Source: Thereva unica
Lineage: Eukaryota > Arthropoda > Insecta > Diptera > Therevidae
Reading direction: 5' to 3'
Assembly (NCBI GenBank): GCA_949987705.1
Contig: CATLJY010000178.1
Span: 1-64,000, forward strand
DNA length: 64,000 nucleotides
The first letter of the stretch is position 1. Every line of letters starts with the position of its first letter. Shown here one piece after another: positions 21,428 to 33,000 of the stretch. The notes under the pieces were generated by a model that did no database searches, had not been told where the DNA came from, and was given only the letters and a program-made list of their open reading frames with translations. The position numbers and the translations under genes were made by a program.

Positions 21428-22190
21428 TGGACCTTGGATTCCCGATGGTGGTATAACCTTGCCATACTAACTTGTTGTCCTCATATTTCAGTGGTACCTT
21501 GTGCGTTTCACTGAGGAACAAGGTTTAGCGTTTCCTTACACCGTCTCTTATGTCTTGATAAGGAAACGTGCGTAGCTGCCAGTGGGTGATTGGAAAGATT
21601 GTCCCTTCTTTGGTGGTGATGAAATATAATTTATTTTCCAAGCCGCTTTCCTGGGGTTCTTCTTTAGGGGGTTGTGGTCGGATGGTGCGGCGTTTGATTT
21701 GTACCCTGGGTTTTCTTTTGCGTTGCCTTTTCCGTCTGGGTTTTGGTGTCGGCCTTGTTGAAGGTCCTTGATCGGTTGAGCCTTGAGGTTCCCTTTCCAG
21801 CCTGCTAGTTGTAGTTGGGCGGGATGATGTCTCAATTAACGCTTGCCAAATTATATTTCGCCCCGGCGTTGATGGCGGCCCCTGTGCTATCGCTAGCCTG
21901 CTTGGGCTAAAGCATTCCTCTTCCAGCCTGCTGGTTGTGGTTGGGCGAGATGTTGCCTCAGTTAACTCCTGCCAATTGATGTTTCGCCCTGGCGTTGGTG
22001 GCGGTCCCTGTGCTGGTTCTAGTCTGCTTGGGCTGGAGCTGGAGTTTGTGTGTCTTCCTCGTAATTTATATTACGCCCAGGAGTTCGTGGTAGCCTCTGG
22101 CTGCCATCAATCGGCCGGGCTTAGTCCGCCCAAGTCGAGGATGTCCTGCTCTGGTACCCACAAGTCCAGACAATCGATTACTTGGCTCAT
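21428..22190 (-). pseudogene. BEL-3 accessory frame downstream of pol
   Basis: After the integrase ends, a further coding-like region runs to the element's end. A Met at 22190 begins MSQVIDCLDLWVPEQDILDL and stops near 22107. A second long open stretch follows with two copies (about 127 bp each) of a segment reading PGRNI..WQ..L.E..SRPTTTSRLE. Next is a strongly basic patch (PRRKRQRKRKPRVQIKRR), then YFITTKEGTIFPITHWQLRT. After one stop it goes on to KLVWQGYTTIGNPRSKY. No signal peptide or membrane span, so it is not an obvious envelope. The basic patch suggests nucleic-acid binding. Function unknown. Confidence 0.45.
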
Positions 22191-22230
22191 GATTTTGCTT
22201 TTTAACAGAACGCACAACATTAGTTATGTC

Positions 22231-23222
22231 TCATGCGGACAATGGACATAGTTTTGTTATCGGCCTCTTGATTCTTGAGGCCTTGATTCTGAGGGTAACT
22301 ACTCGCACTCTGCCGTCAGGTTCTGGGTGTAGTTCTTCAATTTTTCCTAGTGGCCAGTGCGCTGGGGGTGCTTTGTCATTCTTTACGAGCACTATCTGAC
22401 CCACCTCGAGATTGATTGGATTGGATTGGATACCCACTTCCTGCGCTGTTGCATTTGGGTTAAATACTCGTTTGCACATTGTTTCAAGAACCGCTGCAGT
22501 GCCTGCTGTACATGTTTCCATCGATCCAAGTAGTTAGTATTCCCTTCGAGTAGATCTGGTTCAGGTATGGCCTTTATATTTCGTCCAATTAAAAAATGTC
22601 CCGGCGTAAGTGCCTCTGCGTTCTCTGGATCTGCTGAGAGTGCACATAGCGGTCGCGCATTTAGGCACGCCTCTATTTGTGTTAACAATGTGTACAATTC
22701 CTCGAAAGTATACACCCTACCATCTGTGGCTCGCCTTAAATGGTGTTTGATGCTTTTGACTCCCGCTTCCCAAATTCCACCGAAATGTGGTGCTGTGGGC
22801 GGGTTGATGTGCCACTTGATTCCATTGTTAGCGAATTCTGCGGCGGCGCATTGTGAAGCATCGGTTATTACCTGCTCTAGCTGTTTCCTTAGTGTCCTGT
22901 TGGCACCTACAAAGTTGGAACCATTGTCCGAGTATACATTGGTACATAAGCCTCTACGCCCTACGAACCTTCGGAATGCTGCCAAGAATGCTTCTGTGGA
23001 CATGTTATATTCTGTGGGGAACATCTGCTCTTGTGCTAACCTGATGATAGTAGTTCTAGCCGTATTTATTTCTGGTGCTGATAGATAGTCGGCGGTAGCA
23101 GGGAGCTATTACACGTAACATTTTTTGATACGACGATAATTTGTTCAGCCATCCCAGATTCGTGGCTTGGACAGCCATTAATGCCTTGGCATCGATTGAT
23201 GTATGCGGATCCAGAGTAGTAG
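22231..23222 (-). pseudogene. BEL-3 integrase
   Basis: Front part (from 23222) has NLGWLNKLSSYQKMLRVIAP, the linker seen before BEL integrases. The core has VYSDNGSNFVGANRTLRKQL (Asp) and PPTAPHFGGIWEAGVKSIKH (Glu). Then EALTPGHFLIGRNIKAIPEP and VLVKNDKAPPAHWPLGKIEE follow, the C-terminal domain. A frameshift near 22430-22390 moves the C-terminal part into another frame. The first Asp block (VDFCGP-like) is not seen; a join near 23030-23100 looks deleted. Enzyme inactive. Confidence 0.8.
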
Positions 23223-23224
23223 CG

Positions 23225-24188
23225 TTATTTCCTGGATATGAGGTAATTCATTCTTGAAATGACATCGTCGGTGACTGCATCATCCCAATCGCATCCAGAC
23301 ATCCACAATTTCTGCATTATGAGTTTGGCGGTCAGCACGGCTGGTGCTATCCATCCCAGTGGGTCAAATAGTTTTGCTACTTCCGATAATATTTCTCTCT
23401 TAGCGGTAGTTAGTTTGTCGAACCCAGTGGCCGTAATTCTAAATGTGAAGTAATCCTTCACTGGATGCCACAGTATTCCCAAGGCTTTGATCTCATTGTT
23501 TTCATTTAGGTACCCTTGGTAGTTGCAATTCTCGATCTTCTACTGGTATGGATTCTAGAAGTAAATGATAGTTCGCTGCCCATCTCCTCACGTGGAATCC
23601 TCCACCCTTCAATAAGTGAAATAATTCTCGTTGCACCATTTGCGCCTCCTGTACAGTATCAGCTCCAGTGAGAACGTCATCCAGATAAAATTCGGACAGG
23701 GCTACCTGAGAAGCTCTGGGATACCGTGACTTGTCGTCAGTGGACAGTGTCTGTAGAGTTTTGATAGCCAAGTATGGTGCTGATGCAGTGCCAAATGTTA
23801 CTGTGTTGAGTTCATACTCTCGTACTGGCTCGTTGGGGTCGGCTCTCCAGAGTATGGTTTGATATCTCTTATGTGCTGGGTCCATCTGGATCATCCTGTA
23901 CATCTTTTCGATGTCGTATCATATTTCATTTCATATTTATATTTCCTCCAATTCATTAGTGTGGCGAATAATTTAGGTTGCAGTGTAGGGCCTGTGAGAA
24001 GCTGTTCATGCAGGCTTTTTCGTCGAACTTTCTTTGAAGACTGCGTGGTGTAAGTAATATCGTGGAGTATTGTTGTCTGCTACTGGTGTCATGTGGTTCA
24101 TCTCTGCATACTCGTGGAGGCAATGGGAATATTCTTTACATTGCTCTGGAGCTTGTTTGAACTTCTTTTCTAAGAGAGCGAACCTCAT
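23225..24188 (-). pseudogene. BEL-3 reverse transcriptase, RNase H lost
   Basis: Pieces in shifted frames: ALLEKKFKQAPEQCKEYSHC and YYLHHAVFKESSTKKPA (24188-24006); IEKMYRMIQMDPAHKRYQTI, NTVTFGTASAPYLAIKTLQT and SEFYLDDVLTGAD with a YLDD catalytic pair (about 23915-23502); LFDPLGWIAPAVLTAKLIMQ (23482-23225). The next expected part, RNase H with its Asp/Glu blocks, is absent; sequence passes directly into the integrase linker near 23222. That is an internal deletion of roughly 300 codons relative to BEL-1. Confidence 0.8.
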
Positions 24189-24340
24189 TGTTGCCTGTCT
24201 CCTAGATTCTCCCGAGTGTGGGAGTTCACCGTCTTTGAATGGTAGCCTTACCTGATACCGGCTGTTTGGTAAGCGCTTCGTTGTTTCGTTGTATGTTTTT
24301 TCGCACTGTTCTTCTTCGGCTGTTAATCGTCTATCCTTAG

Positions 24341-24853
24341 TTATTTCCTCCCATTCCCAGAATTGCTTCTATTGGTGACTGAGCGGGCCCCTTCCTTATA
24401 CCCTCTTCCAATATGTTTGCGTAGACATTCACGCCGAGAAGTAGCCGGGTCGGTTAATTCCAAACCGTCAATGTAGGACCAGTTTTGGCATGTGGATTTT
24501 CTAGGAGGAGAAACGCTAGTTATGGTTTTGACGACATATGCTTGTATGTCCAGTTTGTATTTGGAATTGGTTTTGGATTCCAGTGAAAAGCATGCCAATT
24601 TCCTTGACGTGACCACCTTGACAGATCTTATTCCTAGTACTTCAAGCGTAGTTGGTTAGAAGTTGGCTTTCAGTGTTTGATGTGCTGCCTCTGTAATGAA
24701 GGAAGTTTGTGACCCTGGGTCGATTAGTGCTCGTAGTGTAAGACATATCCCCCGTTGACTTCGTACTCTTACGATGGCCGTCGCTAACATGGACTGTGTA
24801 ATGTTTTTGTTGAAGTTGCAGATTGTTACTGCTTGCGTTTGGGGTAGCTGCAT
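24341..24853 (-). pseudogene. BEL-3 protease region
   Basis: One frame (24853-24656) contains TLRALIDPGSQTSFITEAAH; Asp-Pro-Gly holds the active-site aspartate and glycine of the retroviral-like protease. After a shift the frame from 24616 continues with KYKLDIQAYVVKTITSVSPP and DGLELTDPA. It then changes frame again before the ILGMGG-like end of the domain. The alternating frames show decay. It lies between gag and RT as in all BEL elements. Confidence 0.75.
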
Positions 24854-24859
24854 CCTTCA

Positions 24860-26201
24860 TAGAAGTAGGCTTAATCCCTTCCTCATGCAGCAATGAGTGA
24901 TGATGCTTGCTGCGCTTAAAGCAATTATTGCTGCTGGTGCACACGTTTCTGTGATGTGGCCTTAAACAATTGAAACATAAGTTATGTTCCTTTACGAAAT
25001 TACGCTTTGCAGTGGTGGCTAACCCTTTAAACTCAGCGCATTGATACAATGGATGCTTGTCGCTACACATTGGACAATTTTTTGATTTGGCAATTTTTTG
25101 ATTTTCTAATTTTTTGATTTGGCAGCCACATGATTCCCTAAACATTGGTTGCAGTACCCGTATTTTTTCATTAGGCTCTTCCTTGAAGCTGGATCTTTGC
25201 GTTCAAGCGTGTTGCAGTCCTGAAGCGTATGGCGTGCCTTGCAAATTGAACATCCGTTTTGTTCCTTGATATGATAACTGTTTTATTTTGTGTCGGGGTT
25301 TCACTGCTCTACTGTCATCAGCTGTGGGTTTGCTGCTGCGGATGTCCTTGATTGCCTCTAAGCTTCGGTATCTCAACTCGAGGAAGTTAAGTAGTGCCTT
25401 TAATGATGGTAGATCGTCAGATTCTGCTATCTTCTGCTCCCATTTATTCTTTGTGATATCTGGCAATCGTTGCACTGTCACAAACACAAAAATAGGGTCC
25501 CAGTCGGCTGTGCTCACTTCCAGTATCTGAAGTGAATGCCGAATACGGTATAACTCATCCATCATTGTTCTTAAATCCCTGTAAGACTCTTGTTGAATCC
25601 TTGGTTGATTGAACGGAAGCTTGAGCAGCGCGTATATTAAGAGCCTTCTTTTATTAAATCGTTTGCACAGAAGTTCCCAAGCTGCCAGGTAGTTCGCGGA
25701 GATCATGTCGAAAGAGTCGAGATCTCTGCGTGCCTCTCCCGTGAGGCTTCCTTTCAAATAATGTAGTTTATCTACGTGCGTCAGACGATCATCGTTGTGA
25801 ATTAACGATATGAATCGGTCGTGAAAGGTTCTCCAAGCTGAGTATTGCCGATAGAATTTTGGAATTTCCATCGTAGGAAGTTTAGTTGTGATCTGTTGTG
25901 GATTTGGCTATTCACTTTGAACGGTTGTTGCTGTTGCTGGTGTCGTGTTAGCAGCCATTGCGTTTCGCATATCTCCTAAGAACTCAGAATAAATTTCTTC
26001 GAACTCTTCGAGCTGGGTGCTCTCTATATATGCAACTAGAGCGCTTTGGATTTTTTCATCCTTGATACTACTAGCGTCTACTGCATTTAGTTGTGAATGG
26101 TTATCCTTAAATCCCTTCCACAAGTCTTTAATCGTTTCTATTTTCCCGCTAATATGTCCTGGCGTTCTCTTGGTTTTTGACGTTTTATTGTAATTGGACA
26201 A
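24860..26201 (-). pseudogene. BEL-3 gag with zinc fingers
   Basis: Met at 26201 starts MSNYNKTSKTKRTPGHISGK, a coiled-coil-like N-terminus. A stop at 25908 is followed in the same frame by the capsid core: EIPKFYRQYSAWRTFHDRF, YLAAWELLCKRFNKRRLLIY and FLELRYRSLEAI. After another stop at 25203, again in frame, come zinc-finger residues CPMCSDKHPLYQCAEFKG and HNLCFNCLRPHHRNVC. This is the BEL gag pattern. Two in-frame nonsense codons alone break it, fewer than in pol. Confidence 0.85.
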
Positions 26202-26356
26202 CGTTTAATCTAGCTCCTTCTTTAACGCAACTTGCTGTTGCAATGCGCTTTTGTTGCGGCCATTGAGGTTAGTATTTTACGGGTTTCTAAAAATATTTGG
26301 ACAGTATGTCAAAGAATGTGGAATATGGCAGAATAAACTTATTTGACATACAACGA

Positions 26357-26374
26357 ATCCGGCTCGAAGAACCA
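26357..26374 (-). promoter_or_regulatory. BEL-3 primer-binding site (tRNA-Tyr)
   Basis: The minus strand reads TGGTTCTTCGAGCCGGAT, complementary to the 3' end of tRNA-Tyr plus CCA with one mismatch; three more bases (TCG) also match. It lies one base inside the LTR end TGCAACA. Confidence 0.75.
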
Positions 26375-26375
26375 A

Positions 26376-27400
26376 TGTTGCAGCGTTGATTAGCTGCAAT
26401 GATAGAAAGGATAGGATGGATTGGTTCCTCTATATGAAAGAGTTTGGTCGGTTTACAAACAAGTTTATTTTCTCCTATTCGCCACAATGCTACTCTACTT
26501 TTTAATTCTTTTTATTTTGTTCTATTAAATTCAAATTAAATCTTAAAATTAAATTCTGTTTTCCTTAGCTGGAGCTGAAATATAAATCTTTTATTACTGA
26601 GTCCAAATATTTTTTTGTTGGCAAATTTCAACTTGTTAGTTGTATCAATAACAAATCGGTTAGCGAATGCAAAAAAAAATTAATAATTGCATTGCATTGC
26701 ATAATTATAAATTGCCAAGAAATCTTGCTCCTATGTCTTAGGAATTATTTGGTGATCAAGAGAGTGGTAGCATCAACCAAAATAATCAATTCGTGAAAAT
26801 CGGCACTGTTGTCAACTTTTTTATTGATGGTGTACAAATGTACACAAAATATCAAGGGAATTCCCGGCCCGACAGACTGCGGAATTTCCTTGATTTGTTA
26901 CACAAATTTCTTCTTATGTTTCCTCCACCGGAGCCCCGGAATATTCTGACGAAAATTCAAAGACTTAAAATAAAAATTCTAAGTGTTCAAAAATTATTAT
27001 TATTTTTTTCCCCCCAAGTAATAAACAAAAATTTTTCTAAGTCCTAAATACACCTCTGTAGAGCCGGCGGTAAATACACGCCGGCTATCTAAGCCCTAAC
27101 TAAGTCTAAATGCAGTTGTAAATCCAACCGACATTACCTTTACTTGAATCGACGCAAAGGTATAGCTCCTTGCAGTGTTGCTGTTTATGTAGCCCCTGGA
27201 ATCCACTAGTGGGGATAGCATTTTTTGTTTATAGGATAAAAATGGTGATGTTGCCACTGGAGCTATTTTCAAATGGCGACGATAGTTCCAATATTTTAAA
27301 AGTTTTTCGTTTGTAATCAGCTGATTGCTGTTGACAGTTCGTGTGAGGTAAGAGGTAAGATTATTAATATTTTCTTGCATATTTTAGGGGTAATTACGTT
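26376..27400 (-). repeat. BEL-3 5' LTR and adjoining sequence, outer edge unknown
   Basis: Begins (plus strand) TGTTGCAGCG beside the primer site. With no second LTR in the window the outer edge cannot be fixed; the AT-rich stretch to about 27060 and the GCCGGCGG region near 27070 may both belong to it. Nothing coding is recognised up to 27690. Confidence 0.4.
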
Positions 27401-27689
27401 GCTGAGTTATTTGGTAATTGTCTTGTGTTATTTTTTTATATATATTTTTTTTATTTCTTTTTAGGAGAGAATAGTTTTAATTTTTGTTTGTTGACGTGTT
27501 TTGTCATCATAAACGATTTTTTTTTTATTTTTGTTTTTAATGTTCATTGCTTGTATACTTTCGTGTTTCTTTTTCTTTTAGAGTAAAATTGAATTCATTT
27601 AAAAAGGTTTTTTTTTTATGGAATTAGACTTTTTGATTGTTTTGGTAAATAATTCAGGTTATTTTTGCGAATACTTAATGTTGTTGTGT

Positions 27690-27787
27690 CGCGCTGAAAC
27701 ATCCGGGTATTTATGATGATTGGATATTTACCCGGGTATTTACCCCGGGCATTTACCCTGATTCATAAATACCTGGGTATTTAACAT
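27690..27787. mobile_element. End of a second hAT-B-like element
   Basis: Repeated GGGTATTT and ATTTACCCGGGTATTTACCC words, then CTGATTCATAAATACCTGGGTA and the terminus TAACATCACT, match the right end of hAT-B at 5660-5767. The other end is not found nearby. It lies directly beside a gypsy integrase tail that it interrupts. Confidence 0.65.
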
Positions 27788-27790
27788 CAC

Positions 27791-28070
27791 TCGAACCCCA
27801 CAAATAAAATGAACGTAAGTCCCCCACAACGATTGTTTTGCAGATGGTTAAACTGTCAAATACCAAACATACATAATAAACAAGGAATAACAACCGATGC
27901 ACCAGAAAGAATAAAAAATCAGCGCGAATACGCAAAGAAATTCTACGATAAAAGGACAACAAAACCAAAAATCCTGGTAGAAGGAGACAACGTATATATG
28001 AAAAAGACAACCTAAAAGCAATTGGGTTAGAGGCAAAATACACAAACATCTCCATCCAAGTTCGTTCTTA
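27791..28070 (+). pseudogene. Gypsy-type integrase C-terminal scrap
   Basis: Reads NPTNKMNVSPPQRLFCRWL, then APERIKNQREYAKKFYDKRT and KILVEGDNVYMKKT before a stop. This is the end of a Ty3/gypsy integrase: the 'SPaqllfgR.l' block, a basic spacer, and 'l..GD.V.v'. Left side cut by the hAT-B-like end at 27787, right side by the Helitron terminus at 28077. Confidence 0.6.
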
Positions 28071-28076
28071 ATAAAA

Positions 28077-28600
28077 CTAGTTGGGTTGTGGGTTTGACCC
28101 CTTCGGTCCACACGATTAACTTCCCAGTATGATGAACGAAGATGGAATAAACTGACTCTTACAAAATAGTTATACGTTTAGTACGTGTAGGAAATTAACT
28201 AGTATCAGGACTGGTGAAAAACTAATCCTGAAAGAAGCTAGTTCAAATAACTATAATAGTGGTAAATCAACTAGGGTTTTCTACAGAATTTTTTTTCCTG
28301 AACGTTAGCAAACAAACATATCCTTCGTATTTCGCTACACTAAAGCAGGTGTTTGAATTCGTATTGAGCGTGTTGAAGCGGCGTTGATAAACTGGGAAGC
28401 GAATGACTTCATTTGGAAATTCCAAAGCTTTCTGGAGATAAGAAAAAGGAGAAGAACAAATTTTGCGGTAGATACTGGAAATCCCGGGATTAACCGCAAT
28501 TTCCTGAAACTGTATCGCGTAGAAAACTATTCCCCGTCAAAAAGCGTTAATCCAAGGTTTGAAAAATTCGTGATGTTTGTAACAAAATTTTTACACGATG
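28077..28600 (-). mobile_element. Helitron 3'-terminal fragment (copy 1)
   Basis: On the minus strand it ends CAACCCAACTAG followed by T, with a GACCGAAG..GGTC hairpin about 20 nt upstream; CTAG plus hairpin and insertion between A and T are Helitron 3' features. The next 500 bp are shared with copy 2 at 50306, including CCTGAACGTTAGCAAACAAA and TCCCCGTCAAAAAG. No coding sequence. The 5' end (TC) is not located. Confidence 0.6.
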
Positions 28601-28799
28601 TTTAAAGGTTGTCGTATTAGGACAAGTGCTGTTTTGTTGAAAGGCTATCCCTATGCAGAACCCAAAAAGATCACATCGTTTAGAACGGGTCGCATTCCAT
28701 CGAGTTTAATAGATATTAGCAGAACTTATCAATTGAAGGTATTTCTGACACTTATCTGAAGTTTTTCCATTTAAACAAAAAAAGGCCCGACCGAATGTT

Positions 28800-29330
28800 A
28801 TGAAATTTTTTTCAGAGCATTTTTTCGTTAATATTACTCTTTCAGTACCTCAAAGAAGTCGATATAGTTTTTGGTTCGCGCGGTATCGTGCAGGTACAAA
28901 AATAACGATATTTTTTTCTATGTGACACACTAGAGACTTAGGGAGGCCCCTTTGTACTGTCGACCATGTATTTATTTATATTCGTTAATAATCTTCGAAC
29001 GGCACCTCAACTAAGTCGATATCTTTTATGGTTCACAATTGTGCCTGTACAAAAATCACTTATGTCATTTAAACCAAAAAAATCTTTTCAAATTATATTG
29101 TAGTTAATACGCTTGGAACGGCGCCTCAAGTAAGTCGATATCTTTTGTGGTTCGGGCGATATCGTGCAGGTAGAAAAATCACTTACGCTACTTAAACAAA
29201 AAAACGGCTTGAGAACTTTTTACAACGATCTTTTCAGATCATATTTTCGTTAATAAGCCCCGAACGATTCCTCAATGAAGTCGTTATCTTTTTTGGTTCA
29301 CGCGATATCGTGCAGGAAAAAATTACCAAA
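28800..29330 (+). repeat. Degenerate tandem repeat, period roughly 120-160 bp
   Basis: Four diverged units each contain the words CCTCAA.[GT]AAGTCG[AT]TAT, TGGTTC.CG..ATCGTGCAGG, and an AAAAATCACTTA or similar spacer, centred near 28850, 29010, 29130 and 29270. No gene. Confidence 0.5.
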
Positions 29331-30018
29331 TACGCACACACACACTTATCTTGCGTTGGATTTGATATCCTAAGTGGAAAGCTTCAAGTGCAGTTTCTGT
29401 CGGACAAGATCAAGTTCAATGATGTAGTCCGACACAACGACACACTAAATTACTAAAGGAATATCCACACCGTACCGATTACCCTAGGAACAAGCCCGTC
29501 AACAGATATTGTATGGTTTTCAATAGCCATAGCTCCTATTCCTCTCTTTCTCTCAAGAAGGCTCCCTTATAAGAAAAGACTCAGGTCCCTACTAACATAA
29601 CTTTTCCTCTCTTGGCAATAGCAGGTTTTTAGCATGGTACAATAATACATTATTATTGTACCATGGTTTTCTGTAGCTGTCAATAGTTATATTATGTATG
29701 TTTTTTTAATTTCATTTTTCTGTTCGCTGTTCTGTTGAGGTAACAAATTAGCGGAAAATTATAAAGCTAGACCCGTGTCGCGCAACTCTTTGGCAAGCTT
29801 TCGTGACATACCTTTATAAAAAGACAATAAATCGCATAAACTTTATCAAAAACACCTTGTTCGCCATGTTTAGGCATAAAAAGGGCTTCAGTAGTTTGCC
29901 CATAAGAACTCGGCAAACTACCGTTTGCCTTGACTATATTTTAATTCAACCATTGGTGTGGGCATGGTATATTACCAGCCCTATTGCACTCGGATTATTC
30001 CCAAGTATTATTTACTAG
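29331..30018. other. No gene recognised; one perfect hairpin
   Basis: Nothing coding. 29633-29665 is a perfect 15-bp stem, CATGGTACAATAATA, with a 3-nt loop, maybe a tiny palindromic element. Confidence 0.4.
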
Positions 30019-30074
30019 CAAAAACCCGCGTGCGTTGCAACGCCTTGTAATAAAAAAATTATGTGAAACATAGT
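30019..30074. repeat. Left piece of a dispersed repeat that resumes at 37103
   Basis: ACTAGCAAAAACCCGCGTGC near 30017 looks like the start, and CGCGTTTATAATATTAGTAA (37630-37650) the end, of a short insect retroposon family. The pieces are separated by the long-arm element and Harbinger-1. Low certainty. Confidence 0.3.
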
Positions 30075-33000
30075 CCGGGGGTCAGTCCATGTCAAATCAA
30101 CACAAAAATAAAACATTTTTTTCTTTACCATCTCAGATTTTGATGAAATTTGGCCCAAATGTAACACTAACATAGGCAAAGAAAACCCCAAATTTTTTTG
30201 GAAATATCTTAATTGCTTTTGAAATTACAGCTATATAAAGTTTTCAAAAAACGTCCAAAAACAGTCTTTCGCAGTCTCTTTGAGTTACGATTGTGACTCT
30301 TCTAATTGAGTCAGAGAGCTGTATAGGGTATCATTTTAAAGCTCTTTTCCAGACCTTCCAAAGGACATCCATCACGACATAGGTTAGCAAACAAAAAAAA
30401 ATTTCAATTTCAAAATCAAAATTTTGATTTGGAATTTCTCAAAATCCACATTTTTGAAAATTTTCAAAAAATTATATTTTGTAGTTTATACTATTATAAA
30501 GTTCCCCTGAAAATATAAAAGTGGGACAGTAATGGGATCATTGTAAAAATAATTTTTAAAAACTAGTGGTCGGGGAATTTTTACTAAAAATATCGCGTTT
30601 TCCTCAACAAAAGGTCACATTAAATTTTTGTTGTTGTGCCAACAATGCAATCGGTCTAATATAGTAATAAAATTGTTTTTTTTTTATGAATTCAATAAAC
30701 TAAAAAAAATATTGTACCCATTGAATAACTTAAGTTTATACAGGTAAGGAATTACTTACCATTAATTAAAACTTTCTTTCTTAAGCACTTGCACTAATTT
30801 AAAGTTCATAATATGCACAAAATGCTTCGTTAGTCTTGATTTTATCATCTTGAGCAATTTTGTACATCCTTGCTGTTCTAACTATCTCTACCTTGCACAA
30901 AACATCATTTGTAGGTAACCACAAAATGTCAGGTTTTCTCGGATAAGAAAAAGATGGTGATGGACCTGCTGGATGGAGGAAAGATACTTTGACTTCTTCG
31001 TCATCTTCATTTTTAGCTAGGACATAAGTTAACCACCATTTGTTGTCATAGACAGAAGTTATGTATCCAGTAATGTCTGCAATTTTCAGTTTTTCTGGAG
31101 ATTTTCTCACTACTTCTACTTTAAATCGAGATGCATTGGAAAAGACTTTTGTGATTATTTTTGATACACTTGATTCAATTGGAATGAAACAATGCAACTT
31201 CTGAGTCCCTTTAATTGTAAGGGAGTTACTAAAGCGCTCTTCAAGAAAATTGTTAGTCTCAATATGATCTTCTTGAGTTGAATACTCGAATGATATATTT
31301 TTTATATTTTCAACCGCCCAGTCAAAAAGTTGATGGGGTGTAACAATTTGGTTTTCGTAAGGTCTTTGAAGACTTGCTTTTGCTGCAAGCCTCTTTAGAG
31401 TCCCCCTAAACCATCACAAGGCCCTTTGCCATGGGCTGTGGCAAAAAAGTGCCACTCGGCATCGATTTCAAAATCTTGTCTGTGAAAACAGAGGTTGGAG
31501 AAATTTTTCTTGTTCTTATATTGTGCTGCACTCCCATCTGAGAAGTAATAGATTTTCTGAACTGTTTCAAATTTGCTCTTTAAAAAATTGATAAGTTTTT
31601 TCTGGAAACAGTAAACAGCTGTAGTGTTGTGTTCAAGACTATCCGAAATAATAACATAACTGATGTGTTTAATATTTTCATCTTCTTTGAAGTACACCAC
31701 AAAAGGATGAATTGTTGCATGGTCGCCGGCCCAGTGATATCCTTGAGCTTCATCCTGTATGACAAACCTATAGTTTTCTGAAAAGTCCAGTATCACACAA
31801 TACTCTCCACTCTTCAAATTATCTTTGGTGTCATTCAGGAAGGAACTTTGCTGCTTAGCTAAAAAGTCGTGACGAGTTAAAACAGTTAGTTTTTCACAAA
31901 ACATTTCAATGAATTCCTCTGAGCTTTTCTGGATAGTTTCTAACAAACACCGATCTACTGAAACCCACTGCCGAAAAGTAATCTTTTCTATCATATTATT
32001 ATAAAAAGTTTTCTCCAATATCTTTATAATTTCTTTGTTTCCCGGGCAAGATAAACAATTGTCCATATAGCAATCAATTGAAGGAGGATTGCATTACATT
32101 TTTGACAAACAATGTTTGTATGTAGCCAGTTCACCATTACTTAGAGAGCCTAACTTTCCATTTTCGATCATAAGTTTTATATTTTGATGCGTAGTGCATA
32201 CACAGACCGAATGGGTTCCACTCTTCCCTACAAGAATACAATGTTTAGGTCTTAACTCAGCGAACTTTGAAAATCCAATTTTTATACAAGGAAAACTTTC
32301 CTTGAAGCTTGTGTACACTTCTTTCAAGTTGCACAGAATTAGTCTTTTAGATACTGTTGATTTATCCCCGTTTTCTACTGTTACAGTTACACAATCTTTT
32401 TTACCTGGCATCACTCTACTGATATCATCGCTTTCATAGAAAGAATGAACTGCGCCAACCACTTCTGTCGGTAAACTCTTTCCTGGCTTTTGGTCAAGAC
32501 TTTCTAATATTCCTTTTTCTTTGACTATGTTCTTTGCTTGGCGAACCATGTAGTTTGGAGCATTAAACAGCCTCATGACCTTTCGCACACTCCATGATTC
32601 AGGTAAGCAAGTAAGTAACATTATCTTTTTTTCCTACTCTCGGACTTTGCAAAGTTATTTTTAAGGTTTGCTAAAACAGACCCTTCCAGTCCACTCTCTT
32701 CATTTTCTTCAGAGGAGTCCTCAAAGTTTACAAAAATCTGTCGTTTCATTGCTTTCTCAACGTTTTTAATTTTTTTCCGTGAATATTGCCTTAGATTCAA
32801 TTTTTTATTAACAATAGGGGATTCCCCTAGTTCATGAAGGGATGTATTGACACATTCCAGCACAAGAGATGATGGAGCTGAAAATGTTGGATCTATGTGT
32901 TGGTGTTCATTATCAATACTAGAATCACTGTTTTCCTCCTCCTGTTTTTTTAAAGAACTGATATCTTTCCTAAATTTATCACAAATCTTGGACAGTTTCG

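Larger units (their letters stand above)
21420..27400 (-). mobile_element. BEL/Pao LTR retrotransposon BEL-3, degraded
   Basis: Minus-strand order is LTR (from 26376, right edge uncertain), tRNA-Tyr primer site, gag, zinc fingers, protease, RT, integrase and an extra frame after pol. Frames are shifted or stopped in nearly every domain, and RNase H is missing. No 3' LTR is seen; the left boundary meets the AACACCCTGTA repeat end at about 21420. It uses the same tRNA as BEL-2 but differs strongly in protein sequence, so it is a separate family. Confidence 0.8.

Noticed and set aside
27240..27787. Left end for the hAT-B-like terminus at GGTGATGTTGCC (27248)
   Set aside because: Only 8 bases match, without the GGGTAAATACCC repeats that mark the true end.
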